Shown: positions 37,301 through 50,398 of the stretch, piece after piece
Position numbering within the stretch: position 1 is the first letter of the stretch
How the letters are laid out: every line of letters starts with the position of its first letter
Assembly (NCBI GenBank): GCA_013398955.1
Contig: VWPU01004168.1
Span: forward strand, 22,613 to 86,612
Reading direction: 5' to 3'
Origin: Callaeas wilsoni
Lineage: Eukaryota > Chordata > Aves > Passeriformes > Callaeidae
Length of the DNA: 64,000 nt
Program-made: the position numbers and the translations under genes
The notes under the pieces: model-generated
Seen by the model: the letters and a program-made list of their open reading frames with translations, nothing else
What the model was told of the DNA's origin: nothing
Databases searched by the model: none

Positions 37301-39451
37301 TTTGTTTTACAGGAATATATCACACTGCTCCCAACTTACTTGTGCTGTAGTAGGAGTATTAGTGGGTAGCAGAGAGTGGGTCCAGAAAGGGGAAGGAGGA
37401 TGTGACACATCTGTCATGAACTGCCAATGTTTCCAGACTTGGAGTTCGTGACAGCACAATGTTGGCATTTTAAAACTTAAAAGGCTGGAATCTGACCTTA
37501 CAGTTCTAAAAACCAGGATCGATGGCACTGAAATCAGTGGCTCCTCAGAAGTGCTAAAATCATGTATGTGAAATTAGATTCTTGCCTTTGAACTCCCAGG
37601 TTTTCAAAGAGCCTTTATGTGTTAAGATGGCTTATGACGTTTCAGCAGGCACTTGGAGCAGGAAAAGTGCGTGTTCTTGGCCTGTATCTGATGCTTCTTA
37701 CTCTGATCCATTCACTTCACCAGCCAATGCCCAGTGCATAGTGGTGTCAGTGCAGTGTTTCTGAAGCCAAAGCCTGGCATTGAAGCTCTAACACAGACTC
37801 TGGATGTTGTGATATTGATCATGTTCTGGTATTTACCACTAAGCACTTTTCCCACAGGACAATGGACTACTAAATCAATACAGCCAGACTCAGCTCCAGA
37901 CACATGGGGGCTAGTGCAGGGCCTCTGTGGAGCCAGCTGTCACAGAGGAAGACCTGGGAGGAACCTTGTCTCCAGAGATATAACCCCATCTGTCACAAAG
38001 GACAAATCAGCCAAGCCTACCACCCTGAAGGAGAAGGGCTTTGTGCTTTGGCTCAGAAAACAGAGGAAGGCAATGAGGTAAGGGATGGCCTTTCTCGCCC
38101 TCTGGCCTCTCTTGGGTGGAGTGAAGGGGAGTGAGGAAGGTAAGGCTTTTGCCCAGCTCTGGGAGCAGGATCCAGCATTATCCCCAACATTGCTGTGCCA
38201 CAGCACAGAAGTTACAGCAAAATAGAAGTTACGGGTTCTCCACTGGGCAAAGGGGTCCGGGTGAGGGACAGATTGCACTGGAAAGGAAGCTGTTGAATTA
38301 GCACTGACGTTCACCTTGGGCTGATTTTGTCTGCTGGTTTGTGAGTCTTCATTGTTGTCGTTCCCATCCAAATCATGTTTCAAACAACTTCACAGCAGAG
38401 TGTGTTGACTGGGATGACAGCTTGGCATGAAAACCCTCCTTAATTCCTGCCACCCCTCTCCTGCCACTCAGCTGTGACACTGACCATCACACAATTTTCC
38501 TGAGGGTACATGGGATCCCGGGGCAAGAGGGTAGCTTTAAGGAAGGTGGGGCACCCAGAAACTATTGTCCTGGCTGCAGATCCATGAGGCCAGTGGTGGT
38601 TGATGGGGAACCTGTAATCTCAACCTCTTCACTCCATGGTACAGGACCAGAAAGCCTTGAGCAGTGGTTTTGGAGCCAGGGATTTTAGAGGTTCCTCTGG
38701 CATAAATGAAGTGTTTCACTGTTGGAGGTGCTGTACTCAAACCTTAGACCTCAGAAGTAGAGAGTCTTCTGCTGCAGCATATTGGAGCTGGAGCCAAGGA
38801 CCCAAAAGAGCACTAGCATCCTCGGCTCTAAATTAGTGTGGCTGGAGAGTTCCACTGGGTGCTTGCCTTGGGTTTGGTGAAAGCTTTTTGAAGTACAAAC
38901 AATGCACATGACGCATTTTATGCTCTACAAAATCCCCAGCCACTTCTAGTGCTGACACATAAAGAAAATGCTTTATATTTTTTAGCTGGGCAGCACAGGT
39001 GATACTAGATAGTCCTGCAAAATCCTGCATCCTAAACTTGAGTTATTCCTATGTTTTGCTAAAATATCAGGTTGGTTTAGAAAATAGCAAGATAAAGTAC
39101 ATTAAAAACAGACAACATTAAGACTTGCTTGCAACATGTCTAGTTCTATCACAAAAGGATTCGTATAGTAAAATGAAATTATTTACCAGAGAGGTGTAAA
39201 ACTGTAAACAAAGTATTGCTGTGTCAGTCCTGTGGTTACCTGTTTGAAAAGATGAGGGCATCCTTTCAACATTTGTTCCACACTTGAGTTTGGTCTGGCA
39301 GGATAGCCATGTTAACAGTGTGCTTCCAGGTATTCATCTGGGTGGGGTGTAGACCTGGACACCTTCCAAAATTCTGTTCAGTGCTCTATTAACACCCTGA
39401 AATCCAACTTGCAAGTGCTATAAAATGGGGGAAAATAAGGATTGGAAGGCT
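34346..39451. other. Unique non-coding sequence
   Basis: No gene or mobile element was recognised. It includes the longest stop-free frame of the window (36518-37090 minus, 190 codons), but that frame starts at TTG rather than ATG, has no motif I know, and overlaps other frames of similar quality, so I treat it as chance. GC is somewhat higher at 34570-34830 and 36500-36670. Confidence 0.4.
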
Positions 39452-39471
39452 GGGGGGGGGAGAGAGAGAGA
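39452..39471. repeat. G-run followed by (AG)n
   Basis: Nine consecutive G followed by five AG units. A purine-only tract, directly readable, and a likely place for assembly or length polymorphism. Confidence 0.85.
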
Positions 39472-39736
39472 AATCCTCCCCCTTCGGTACTGTAGTATTG
39501 GAATCTTTTAACCATAATAAAATTCCAAGTGAGGTTTCTGTATCGTGTAAACCCAGACTTCAAATAATCTTACGGTTTAGAGTTTACTGCAGCTCAGGTG
39601 AATAGGGCTCATACAAGAAGGTGTGATGCTTGCAGGGTAAAGACTTTGGGAGTCTTCAGGCATAAGTAAAATAAAAGAAGATGAAGTAAATATAACTTTG
39701 AGAGTATAAAGCCTGCCATACACACGTCTTAGTATA

Positions 39737-39754
39737 TTTATTTATTTATTTATT
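39737..39754. repeat. (TTTA)n microsatellite
   Basis: About four and a half perfect tttA units preceded by tata. A simple slippage repeat. Confidence 0.85.
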
Positions 39755-40965
39755 CTCTTTTGATTCTTTCATCTTACCATACAGAAATCATCTACATTTG
39801 CCTGTTATATTGGAGATACAGCTCTTTCATCCCAGTACCTCTATGCTCAATAGAACTGTGTAAAAAGCACATTGTGGCTGGAGCAGAAAGACTAGGCTTT
39901 ATTTCACCAGGGGCAAATTCCTGTATATGTCTCCTTTTTCACATTTTCTTTCTTGCAAGAAATGGCAGAGAGAAACAAGAAGCATGCCAAAAAAGAAACC
40001 ATCCATTCAGAAAAGAACCAGCTATTTGCAGAGTTGAAGAATCAAAAGCCAAACTCTGTCTGCTTATCATCATGTGGGCCAGTGGAATTGTTTCTAGGCA
40101 TTAGTGAAAAGAAACCCCCACAGCCAAGAGAGCACCCACTTGCCACAACAGACGTACTTAAGAGGGACCATAGTTACTGCTAGCATGGTTGACACGTTAG
40201 GGATTGCACTGGATATTTGAAGTAGGAGGTCTATAACCTGAACTGAAGGTAGAAGACATACACACTGTAACAAGTGCATACGCTTAGCGCTGTGCACATC
40301 AGCATATCTACAGCACCTGGTTTTTTGCAAAGTGCAGAAGTAGCTTCTTTTTCAGTGCAAGGACTGGACTTGTTGGACTACCTGGCAAGAAACATGCACA
40401 TTGAGTCACAGAGCAGAAGAGAGGATAATGCAAGCAGGTAAAATTCAGGGATTTTCTGTGAGGCAGATTGTGACTCCTCTGCAGCTAGTATGTTACAAAT
40501 GCACTCTCTATTTAGGATCTGTCCAAATATTCTGAAGAGTAATTTCATTTTTTAATAACTTTACCACAAGCATTTCTTTCTTGCATAGGTTTATATGTGT
40601 CAAAGCACTCAGAAATGAGTGCCAGAGGAAGAAGGTCCAAACTTGCTCATGAGCAACACAGATGTCTTGTAGTTTAAAATTTTCTTTCTTCTTTATCTCA
40701 CATTTACTAGTTAATTTGCCTGTGGCAAATCATGTCTCAATTCCTTTGCTCATGCATTGACCTATAAAATGACTTAGGATTTTCTATCTTTTATTCATTA
40801 ATCATAAAGGGCATTCTAATATGAATATTCTCCAGGAGGCCTAACGATATAACCAAAACAGTCTTTTCCAGGGCTGCTCTACTGAATCTAGCATCCATAG
40901 GTATGAAGGGAAGAGAAACAATGTCCTTAAAGTGTAAAAACAGATATGAGACCACCAAATGAACC

Positions 40966-41040
40966 ACATCCATCCATCCATTCATCCATCCATCCATCCA
41001 TCCATCCATCCATCCATCCATCCATCCATCCATCTATCCA
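40966..41040. repeat. (TCCA)n microsatellite, about 18 units
   Basis: A near-perfect run of tcca/atcc tetranucleotides, with interruptions attc near 40979 and tcta near 41033. The minus-strand open frame across it (a WMDG repeat) is a by-product of the tetranucleotide and not a gene. Such arrays are usually length-polymorphic between individuals. Confidence 0.95.
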
Positions 41041-44000
41041 GTGTACTTCTGTTCGTGTTGTCCACAAAAAGAGAGATTACGAACATTTGACAGGCTGCAG
41101 GAGAAGAAGGTTAGAAATCTATTCTCTGTGGCTGCTACTGAAAATAATAGAATAAACGTTCTATGTAAAAATTAAAAATAAAAGAGACACTCTTCTGGGT
41201 AGGAGTGAGATCTTGTTTGCGCACATAAATTTCTCTTCAGATAATGGGATCTCTGGTCCAGATTTTAAGAGATTAACCAGACAACATATTACGTAGGCCA
41301 GCAGGTAACATTTTCGGGCTAGATCTGTACAAATCATTGAGGCAGTTACTATAGAGCGGAATTTTATATTTGATTTTCCCATCTTAAAATGAAGAGCTTG
41401 ATCGTTGAGAAAATAGTTGTAGAAATTATCATTTGGGAGGACTTGCATGACAGGTCAGACATGAGTTTACTAGTCTTTAAAAGATGGCAGAATGAGTCAT
41501 ATAACTCAAATTGAAAGGAGAGGAGAGGACTGAACGATATTGTTCTTTTATTTTCCAGTAAATAAAATACAAGCAGTTCTATGTCTGTCTCAGTTACTGC
41601 CATACCCAGTGATTTCTGTATTGCTGCCTTCTCCCTGTTCTTGTGTGGCATTGAGTTAGACTAAAAGAGTTGTGCTGACCTTTGGAAAGAACCCTTCTCC
41701 CATCCTGCCTTCAATCTTTCCCTTCCTTGATGAGATGTTGAAAGATGAAGGTGGTAGTAGTTCTCTCCAGTCTGCAGCTGGAGGAGCAGCACGTTTCCAG
41801 TATCAGTCCCGTACAACTATTGTTATTTTTTCTGTCACGTTTGTTGGGGTACAGCTTTTGGTTTATGTTTCTTGCAGAAAGGCAGGAAAGCCAATCTGGA
41901 AAAATACCACTCACCTGTCATCAGTAATTACTTGGCTGTTGTGCCAGGCATTGGCTTGCTGACAGTTTCAAGACGGAGAGTGGGTGAGACCCAGCTGCAG
42001 CCAACAAGAAGAAAGAGGGAAAAAGATCTTAATCTGCCATGGGCTTCACTTGCCCTCCCTTCTTTTCCCCACCATCTTTCACTCTCCTTGGGGAGCCACA
42101 GCTATTACTCTGCACAATAAGCTCTCCCCATTCTTCACAGGACTGCCAGTCCCTGGCGGGTGCAGCTTTCTGTCCAGTTTCTTCCACCCGTTAAATGGAA
42201 CATCTAAACAAATCACTTAGCCTTGGGAGGGAAACGCCTTTTGGGAACAGATGTCTTGCTCCACCTCCAGGAAACAGATCACTAATTTAATCTGTAGAGT
42301 TTGTGAGAGTAAGAACAAGGCTCGCGATTCTGCAGGTGGTTTTCAAGGTCTATTTTTAAACTTGGGCAGTTTCTGAAATGACATCTATAATTTACCTGAT
42401 ATCTTAAAAACCATTTAGGTCATCGCCTGGAAGGCATGAACTGTGTTCAATACAACAGCCCAGAATGCCAACCTCAAATAAGATATTGGATACAGAAACT
42501 AAGAATGCCTAATACTGCTTAGGTGGGAAATATGTGGGGACAGAATGTGATGCATGGAGAGTCACCAGACAGGACTCTTCTCTCCCAGACAGCACTGGAG
42601 AAATCCTGAACCAAGGTTTACAAAGCAATCACAAGATGTGTGAAAAGGGAGTCTGTGCTGGTACAGGACAGGCCTGCAAACTGACCTTGTGCTATTGCCT
42701 CAGGTAATTGATGTCCCTTAACACACCCAGGCTGTGAAATTTTCAAGACTTTTAATACCTTTGATTTTTTACGGTCACACTCAGTTAAAGTGATTCACTT
42801 GTGTGACCCAAGTGTGTGTGATCCAAAGCCAGAACCTAAGTGTCTATAGCTGTAGTGCTGGTCAACTGCTGTATTCTTTGCTGTGGTTCTCAAGTTGTTA
42901 CAGTGTGGTGCTGAATTCTGCTTAAAAAATGTGAAAATGAATGTGCTGGGGTAAACTTGCATGTGAAAGAATCGAATGTCATACCCATGGTCTCAAAAAT
43001 GTGACAGGGGCAGTAAAGCCAACACAGCACATCTAAGTACTGAGTGCAGTCTGTAAGCCTGCAAATTCTTATTCCTTCCCTTCTGAAATGATTTTCCAGC
43101 AAACCTATTCCAGAAAGCTGTACAGTACACCAAGAGAAGAAGCTTCACCCCAAATGGCCTTTATGAATGCAGGCTAAGACCTGGGGAAAATTTTTATGCA
43201 CCCTCCCCTCCTTGCCTTGGTTGGCACAGCTGTGAAAAGATACACTGATGTACTGCTGAATGGCTATTCCCACCCTTTTCCACCTCCTCACTCAAATCCT
43301 TCACTCCCCCAGACTTCTGCACAGCAGAAATGTTCTCCCATACCTGAAACCAATGACAACATCTTTACTGGCTATTACAGAGCATGTACTTAGAGAAGAA
43401 CTTGAAAAGTTTGCCAAGAATTTGATTTTAATGCACAGATTGCAGCTTCACTTCTTCAGTCAGCTCCATGACACCTTGCTGATTTGACTCCTCCTGCAAA
43501 TACAGAGGCTGTGTTCAAACGGTGTCCTCTGAGATCTGTTACAGCATTGGCATTTTTCTCTTTATCATACACTGAGATTTTCCTGAAATTCATGGTTTAT
43601 TGATGGAAGCTTTGTTGATGTTATGGTTTTCAATTTTAAAAAGAATAACTTCTGTTTTTAGGAAAAATCTAAATAATTCAGGTGATTTTTACAAGGAGAA
43701 CATCAGACAGCATCAGTTCATTGGTCCTCTTTTTCGTGACAGAAAGAAGAGCATGTTTCTTTGTGGTGTGTGCTGAAAACTGAGCTCAAGCTGAGAAACC
43801 TTTTTCTCTCTGGCTAAACCAGCACCAAATTTTCTAGCACTTGGCAACACAGATTTAGAATGTATTGATTGTCTTAAAGATCAAGAATGTGATAGGGAGA
43901 TACTCTTCACTCTGTGCAAGCTGTGTCAAAGTTCGGCAAAGAAGAGATCTGGGAAGCCAGGATGGTTAACCCATGAATTTAGCCTGTGCAGACATAATCA

Positions 44001-46904
44001 ATAAAGCCAAGAGTTAGGTACTTCACTATTGATCAGCAGTGCTTTGGTTTAAGAATCCTGTATTAACCAGTGATAAATGTGCTGCACTGCTTGGTTTTTT
44101 AACTGCTGGGGTTTTAAAACGTACTTCGAAAAAAAGTACTTTTTGTGGGTTGATAGATGTGCTATCATGTGCTCTGTTTCAGCCATGTAGGAAAAATTAC
44201 AAAGATGAGAGAATATTAACATGGTAAAGACTTTTAAGGCTTAAAGAAAAGGATATGCAAATTTGCAGCTGGTATTTAGTAGCAAGGGGGACTCAGCAAA
44301 TCTCTGTTAACTTTTAGGCAAGTTCTACAGCTGATAATGTAGATCTGTTGCTATCAAACTGCTATCAGTATCATGTCAGTAGATATCTGTCTCAGTATTT
44401 ATAACCTGCTAACAACAGGGAAGTGATGTGGTCTAATGACCTGAGGACAGGACTAGAAGCCAAGAGGAAGTGGGGAAAGGAAGCTGCACAGAAGAACAAC
44501 TTCTCTGAACAGGATGTCTGGTCCTGCTGCAGCCTAAATTTTGTTGTATTTTTCTTTGGATTTCAGTATATCTTGGAGGGTCATTCTCTTGATTCATTAG
44601 GCATGTTTGCAAACTACAAAATTGTATGACTGACCATGGTATTAGTTGGTCAAAACTGGTCCCTTCATCATGTCACCTGGAGTAACGCTAAGTGCCTCAA
44701 CTTGGCAGAGCACTGAGGTCACAAAGTCACTCTCGTTGCAACTCTTCAAATGCTTAGTGTCTGAGATGTTTGATGAGTTTAAAGTTTTGAGAAATTTAAT
44801 GATGCGACATTCTGTAAAGGCTCCTTTGGCCACGGTGTGTTCAGGTAAAGGTGAAACTGGACAAATAGATTTTGAAAGGTCATTCCTATCTGCAAGAAGA
44901 GCAGCATGGAAGAAGGTGCGGATATGTTTGTGAGATAAGAATGAGAAAAAAGCATTATGTGAAGGAAAGATTGATGTCACAATGAAAACATTTGCAGTGA
45001 TGTTGTTAACAGATGTAGGAAGATGTGAATAATTTTTTTTATTGTTCTTTAATTTAAATTCCTGTTGTTTTCCTTACAGTGCCAGTAATGTCTTAGCCTT
45101 CCTTGTCCTTGTCCTGCATGGGATTCTCACAGAAGAGATGTTTTGTGCTACATCTCACTTTTATGCTGTGATACCTATGTTTGTTACACTCTGGAATGTG
45201 TTTCTGGCAACTTGCCAGGCATGGGTGGAAGAAGGCAAAAAAACCCTTTTTAGGGAATGAGGGTTAGGATGAGTGCTGGGCCTGGTAAGCATGGGCATAG
45301 AACATTCTTTGCTACCATTTTTTTGTGAGTTTGTAAACAAAATGTGGTTCCTAATTAAAGCAACCACTAAACCGTTTAACTTGTATAACTAGAACTAACT
45401 CAATAGATTGGCCCAGGTCTCACTGACCCTGGCAGAGTGACAGGGCTTGTATTTTGTGTGGATGAAATGTTCAATAATTTCTCCAGAGTATTATGTGCAA
45501 ATAGGCTTTTCTTTAACAGCAGGCATGCATGTCTTTTCCTTCCACCTTTCTGCTTATCAGACAGCAGATCGTAGCTAGACAATGTGAGAAATCATGATTT
45601 TCTCTCATCTTTTTGTTCCTACATGTCAAAAAACGAATCAGACATTTATACAAAAAAAATGATTGTATTTTTCTACAAGGAATGCAAACCTTGCCATATG
45701 CTACCTCTAATTTAGAGGTCTAGGTGGAAACTGTTCCCTGTATATGCACTGTGAGCAGTTGGGACTTCTTTCATTATTATTTAAGGCATTTGGTTCTCCC
45801 TCCCTTTCAGAGGCAGGTTTCTCTGTGGATCCATGACTTACGTGGCATGTTTGAGAGGCAGTTCAGCCCCTAATAGTCTGAATTAAATATCAGTATAACC
45901 TTAAAACCTAGAAAGAGCAAGTAAAATGTGAAAACAAATACACACCCTGTTACTGCTGAGCTTGGCAATCCATCTTTATCCTCTGTATGTTCTGGACTTT
46001 AGTAACAGTATGTGGAGTTCACATAGCATTTCCTTGCAAGCTCCTCAAAAACACATTGCAAACACCGCAGTGAGTGCCTTTAGAAGAATAAGAAATTCTG
46101 TGTGCTTTCTTCATCGATGGAGATCCAGAGATCCAATGGAAGTTCTCCAAAACAGTACATGTTTTAGTTAAGACTCTCATTCCTCAGTCCTGTAACTGTG
46201 CTGGAATGAGTAGGGAAAGGATGAATAAAAAGTCGAGAAAGAAAAGAAGAGAGAGGACAGAAACATGAGGGCAAGCTTTTACTTCACTAGTAAGAGAAGG
46301 TCAAAGATGGAAGAGGACAGAGATGTCAGTTAAAGAAAGTGATGGACTACCTGTAATAGGAAGCAATTAATGATGTTTTGGTTTGTTCATTCATTGTGGT
46401 TTTATCTGTTATCTTTCTGATGTGAATTCTTAGGTTCTCTTTGTTTTGCAGAAGAATTGAATGCCAGGTACTTCAGGCACATGCGCTAAACTTCAAGACT
46501 AAAATCGACACAATTCCTTATGGTGTTTAAGAATAAGTGCATGCTCTTTTAAAGGTAGCATAGGAAGGAAAGCTGGCTGTCTTGGGGTGATGGCTGTCTT
46601 GGGCTGACGGACATGAATCTTTTCCTATAAGTCTCAGGCTTGTGGTTTAAATTGAGAGGAAGGAAGACTCACTGATGGAAGAAGCTCCTATGCAGTCCTC
46701 ATGACATAACAGGAGAAATGCCCTGCAGGGTCTGAGTATGGTCTATGTCCACAGTCTGACTCCCATGGGACAAGAGGAGATGCTGTCTGGGGAAAGGCCT
46801 GCAAGCCCAACCACATCCTGTGATGTTTTCCCATTACAGCTCCCAACGGCCACAGTTGTTGCATGAAAGATGTCTAGGGTGATGTCTCTGCCTGTTCCCT
46901 TCAG
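41041..46904. other. Unique non-coding sequence
   Basis: No gene was recognised. Two overlapping frames at 44642-44980 are open on opposite strands (95 and 112 codons) but show no family resemblance. At 45080 a good acceptor-like site (tgttttccttacag) opens a hydrophobic 59-codon frame ending at 45260. This is noted as weak and not called an exon. A perfect palindrome acctctaa/ttagaggt-type lies at 45703-45719. Confidence 0.4.
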
Positions 46905-47240
46905 AACCTCTTTATGGAGCTGTTCCCTATGAATTTGACTAACCCCTTTTTGAACCTGCTGCCACTGACTGTCTCAACTGCCTCACATGGCAGCAAACTC
47001 ACAAAGAACACTACTTGCTGTGCAAAGAAATGTTTTACCTCTTTTAACCCCATTTCTAATAGCTTCAATAAATTTCCTCTCACTCTGCTGTTGCAGAACT
47101 GGTGGTTGACCATTTCAGCTTTGTCACATGTACCTTATTCACTGTCTTTGTGATGACCTTTGGCCACATTCCCCTGAACCTTTTCCTCTCCAGCCTAAGG
47201 AGAAACAATCTTTTTGTTCAGTCTCTCCGTGTAGAACAAT
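46905..47240 (-). mobile_element. Old, diverged CR1 LINE fragment, minus strand
   Basis: Phrases such as tttttgaacctgctgccact (46948), gtgcaaagaaatgttttacc (47018), cttattcactgtctttgtga and ccctgaaccttttcctctcc (47171) match the inverted C-terminal/3' region of older CR1 subfamilies shared by birds, crocodiles and turtles. Divergence is much higher than in the copies at 12057 or 50399, so this insertion is older. Ends are approximate. Confidence 0.65.
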
Positions 47241-47729
47241 ATAGGTATTTTTATCTAATCTACTTGCACTACAGCAGAAGCTATTAGGTCTAGTCTAAAA
47301 GTGAATTTCGTAAGAGTATAGCTAGTGGATATTAATAATTATTATGACAATGAAAACATTGCTTAAGTGTCTGTCTACATGCCAAGCCTGCAGTCTCTTG
47401 TCTTACAAAGGTGCTGTCTGGAGGTTGGTGTCAATTACTGTCTGGGGAACTGATTTCTGTTAGGGCTTGCAGTGGCTACCAGTTCCTAAAGAGGAATTAT
47501 TCTTGTCGTTTTTCTCTCCCAATTTTTGCAGGTAGAGTCAGTGCAAAGACATCTATTTTTTGTGCTTCAAGCATGGCTTTACGGTTTTTTTAAAAGAATC
47601 ATCTTGAAATTCTAGTTAAGGAAGTAAATAGTTCAAAAGGAGAATGTGATAAAGGTTTCATGCCAGGTCCAGGGTTTATATCACTGAGCACAGTTTTTGT
47701 CCTAGTTTCCCCCGTTCACAGTAATTGAA
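47241..47729. other. Unique non-coding sequence
   Basis: No gene or repeat was recognised between the old CR1 fragment and the conserved-looking block on the right. Confidence 0.35.
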
Positions 47730-48440
47730 GGCCTTCAGTATATTTGTCAGGCAGCACTGTGCTTGTATGGAGTTATTAGGGCAATCACCAAACAGCTTAT
47801 GCTGTCAGCTGGCCTAAATGGCAGATCAAACAGATCACGCATTAAAATTCTCTTAGCATTATCAAGTCACAGCTTAATAAACAGAGGCTACTCTTTCTCT
47901 TTCTCTTCAACTGCAGGCCCCTCAAATGGTCCTGTTTTCTGCAAACAAGACAAAACAAGGAAATGAGCTATCATCCCTGCCTTTCAGTGCAGCACGTCCG
48001 CTGTCCTCTTGACAGGTAAATCTTGAGAATGTGTTCACCAGGGCTGTGATGTTATTGTTTTACATTCCTCTTGTAACAGCATGTGATCACAAGTGAACAT
48101 GAGATACTTCGGAGCAGTACAATGAAGACCCTGTTTGTTTGCTGCTGTACTCTCCGAGAGAATATTTTAGCACCTGATAGCACTGCATAGATTAGGTTTG
48201 AGAGGATGTCCATTCCCAACTAAAACAATAGTAATCTACATCTTTTCTATTGATGTCTTCTCCTTGCACTCTGCACCTGATTCACTTCTAATCAAGAAGG
48301 CATTGTATTGGTGCTGCCTGTATAACCAGCATGGTGACTGGATTGCGGATTAGCTCCGCTTTCATCTCCTAAACTTTTCAGAGAAACAGCAAGCTAAATT
48401 AGGGTGAGGATGCATTCTAAAGGCTTTGAAGTACTTTGTT
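47730..48440. promoter_or_regulatory. Possible conserved block containing a candidate exon
   Basis: About 700 bases free of visible repeats, between two old CR1 fragments. It contains gatca, aacaaag and taatct motifs, and a candidate exon at 47917-48015 with good splice signals. The absence of insertions between two old insertions hints at constraint, but only an alignment could show it. Confidence 0.3.
47917..48015 (+). other. Candidate 99-nt internal exon (unassigned)
   Basis: The left edge has an excellent acceptor: a long pyrimidine tract (ctctttctctttctcttcaa) followed by ctgcag. The right edge is gacag followed by gtaaatc, a good donor. The 99-nt length is divisible by three, and one frame (one base, 32 codons, two bases) is open throughout, with residues such as KWSCF near the start and HVRCPLD at the end. 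The other two frames contain stops. I do not recognise the peptide. An inner acceptor at 47987 would give a 28-nt alternative. It could be a coding exon, a lncRNA exon, a poison exon or chance. Confidence 0.3.
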
Positions 48441-48713
48441 AGTAAACAGAATGTATCAGTGCCTCCCTACAAAATATCATGCCTTTCTAAATCTATTGCT
48501 TTTTATTAACTAGGTATTTCTTGAGAAAAAAGTAACCTATTTTAAAGAATAAAGAATTATCAATGTTATATGCATGCAAAGATAAATTCTCTGAAATGTC
48601 ACTTGGACAATGTTTTTGAACTGTGAAATGTTGCCTTTTTTGAAAAAGAAAAAAAAATAAAAAAGAAACTGTAAATCGTGTCTATGGTTATTTCTTAAAA
48701 AACATAAATATGT
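48441..48713. other. Unique sequence with A-rich tract
   Basis: No gene was recognised. An A-rich run lies near 48645-48667. Confidence 0.35.
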
Positions 48714-49010
48714 CCATAACAGCATCTGTTCTAGGTCAGACCAAGGTCTGCTTAACACAGTATCCAATTTCTGGCAGTGACCAAAAGCAAATGCCTAAGG
48801 GAAACTATAAGAACAGGGCAAACGTATATCTTGCTTTCCTGAATGCTCTCCCAGCCTTCAAACATTTGAAGCTCTGGGATTTCCTGAGCTAGATATGGTT
48901 TCTGTGTAGGTAGTAACCCTTTATGAATTTCCCTTCCTCTGGCTTTCTCAGGTTCCCCTTGAACTAGTGTAAATGCCTTCCATGCCATTACAATTTTAAC
49001 ACATTTAAAG
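48714..49010 (-). mobile_element. Old CR1 LINE 3' fragment, minus strand
   Basis: Plus-strand reading shows ttctaggtcagaccaaggtc (48729), cacagtatccaatttctggc (48757) and agtgaccaaaagcaaatgcc, the inverted tail of old CR1/L3-like elements, followed by cctttatgaatttcccttcc (48919). It may extend to about 49190, where caaagaagactgtacactga could be further diverged CR1. It is older than the other copies. Confidence 0.65.
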
Positions 49011-50398
49011 AGTTCGTTGAATCAAAAATTAGTCTGTTTTTTCCCCAGTTATGTCTTAATAATATAAGGTTATTAAATTCCTGTGTAACGTTTGTCTGTC
49101 TCATATCCTTACTGCCTCAATGCCATTACAAAGAAGACTGTACACTGAAACGCCTTTCCTAATTATATTTTAAGCTGTCCATACTGTCTATTTAATAGCA
49201 GGACGAACATTCCCACTCTCCAGTTTTAGGCATCCAAATAAGGTTTCTTGCTTACTATTTAAGCTACTTAGACTCTCATTTTATTCAGGAATAGAGGTTC
49301 TGATACAGAATTATGTAAATTAGAAATGCAGTGCCATGCTCTAAATTGTCCTCTGGAGCAGCCACTCTACTTCTGCAAAGGGAATTCATGGAGAGTAGAT
49401 GAAGGACTTCAGGGTGTTTGGTGTGAACACTTCCACACACGACAACAAGACACAATGGCTTGACTAAAATGGACTATGTATTTCCAATCATAAAAGGAGA
49501 GACAATTTTAGATATGCAGAAAAATCCAGAAAGGTCTAAATAAGAGTATGCCAAGATTAATATTACTGTCCTTATCAAGCATAAAATGAAATTTCTGGAG
49601 AGCTCAGGAGATCAAAATCTTTTCTTGAAAACTGTTATATTTAAAGCTATTACATAAAATAGCAGAGAGAAAAGTAAAAAATAAAGCCAAAAACATAAAG
49701 AAGCATATATTTTCACTGTCTTCTATACAGCATTCTCAGATTAAGGATGTCAGAGGAAAACTTTATAGAGGGAATATTTTATATTAGGACAACTAAAGAA
49801 GTTGAAAAAACAGTCAATCTTTCAGACACATGAAACTTTCAAGAGAAATCTCATAGATGCCTGGTATCCTTTTTGCTTTCTGGCTGTATCGATTGATTTA
49901 TTTATTAACCTAGTTTTAACAGAGACGCTATTTTTCTCTACAGAGTTGGTTGATACTGTTTCCCTTTCTCCAGCTCTTTTCTGTCTCCCCTGTCAGTTTT
50001 CTAGTTACCGTGCTGTGGTTAGTTAAGCTCATTCTTTCCAGTACAGTGAACCAAAACATGTCCCTAATGCCCAGCCTGTGCTGTGGGCTGGACACTAAGA
50101 AAGGCCCCAAGAATGTGCTGCAAGGTAAAATGGAAAGCTACTTCATTAGAAACTTCTGAAGCTTAATAGTCCTTCCATGGCCAGAGATTACTTGTGTCTT
50201 ACGCTGAGACTAAAGTAGGTATCTAAATCAGGGAAATATCCATCTGCATCAAGGAACTGTGGAATAGATAACTACCCTTAGATGACTGAATTTTGTTGAG
50301 ATGGCTCCTGCCCTTTAAGTGCAGGCACCTAGCCTTAGTGATGCTTGGGGTCTGTAGTGGTCTTGTGTTTCTTTGTTCTTAGCTTAAAAAAACCCAAA
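49011..50398. other. Mostly unique AT-rich sequence
   Basis: The first 180 bases may be further diverged CR1. The rest shows no recognised gene or repeat. Confidence 0.35.

Noticed and set aside
40791..41033. Minus-strand frame with a WMDG peptide repeat
   Set aside because: It is simply the translation of the (TCCA)n microsatellite.
44642..44980. Overlapping 95- and 112-codon frames on opposite strands
   Set aside because: Neither resembles a known protein, and open frames on both strands of the same DNA are common by chance.
45080..45284. Hydrophobic frame after a good acceptor-like site, with a donor-like ctg/gtaagc at 45284
   Set aside because: The open frame stops at 45260, before the donor, and the peptide matches nothing. 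It could only be a non-coding or terminal exon and has no other support.
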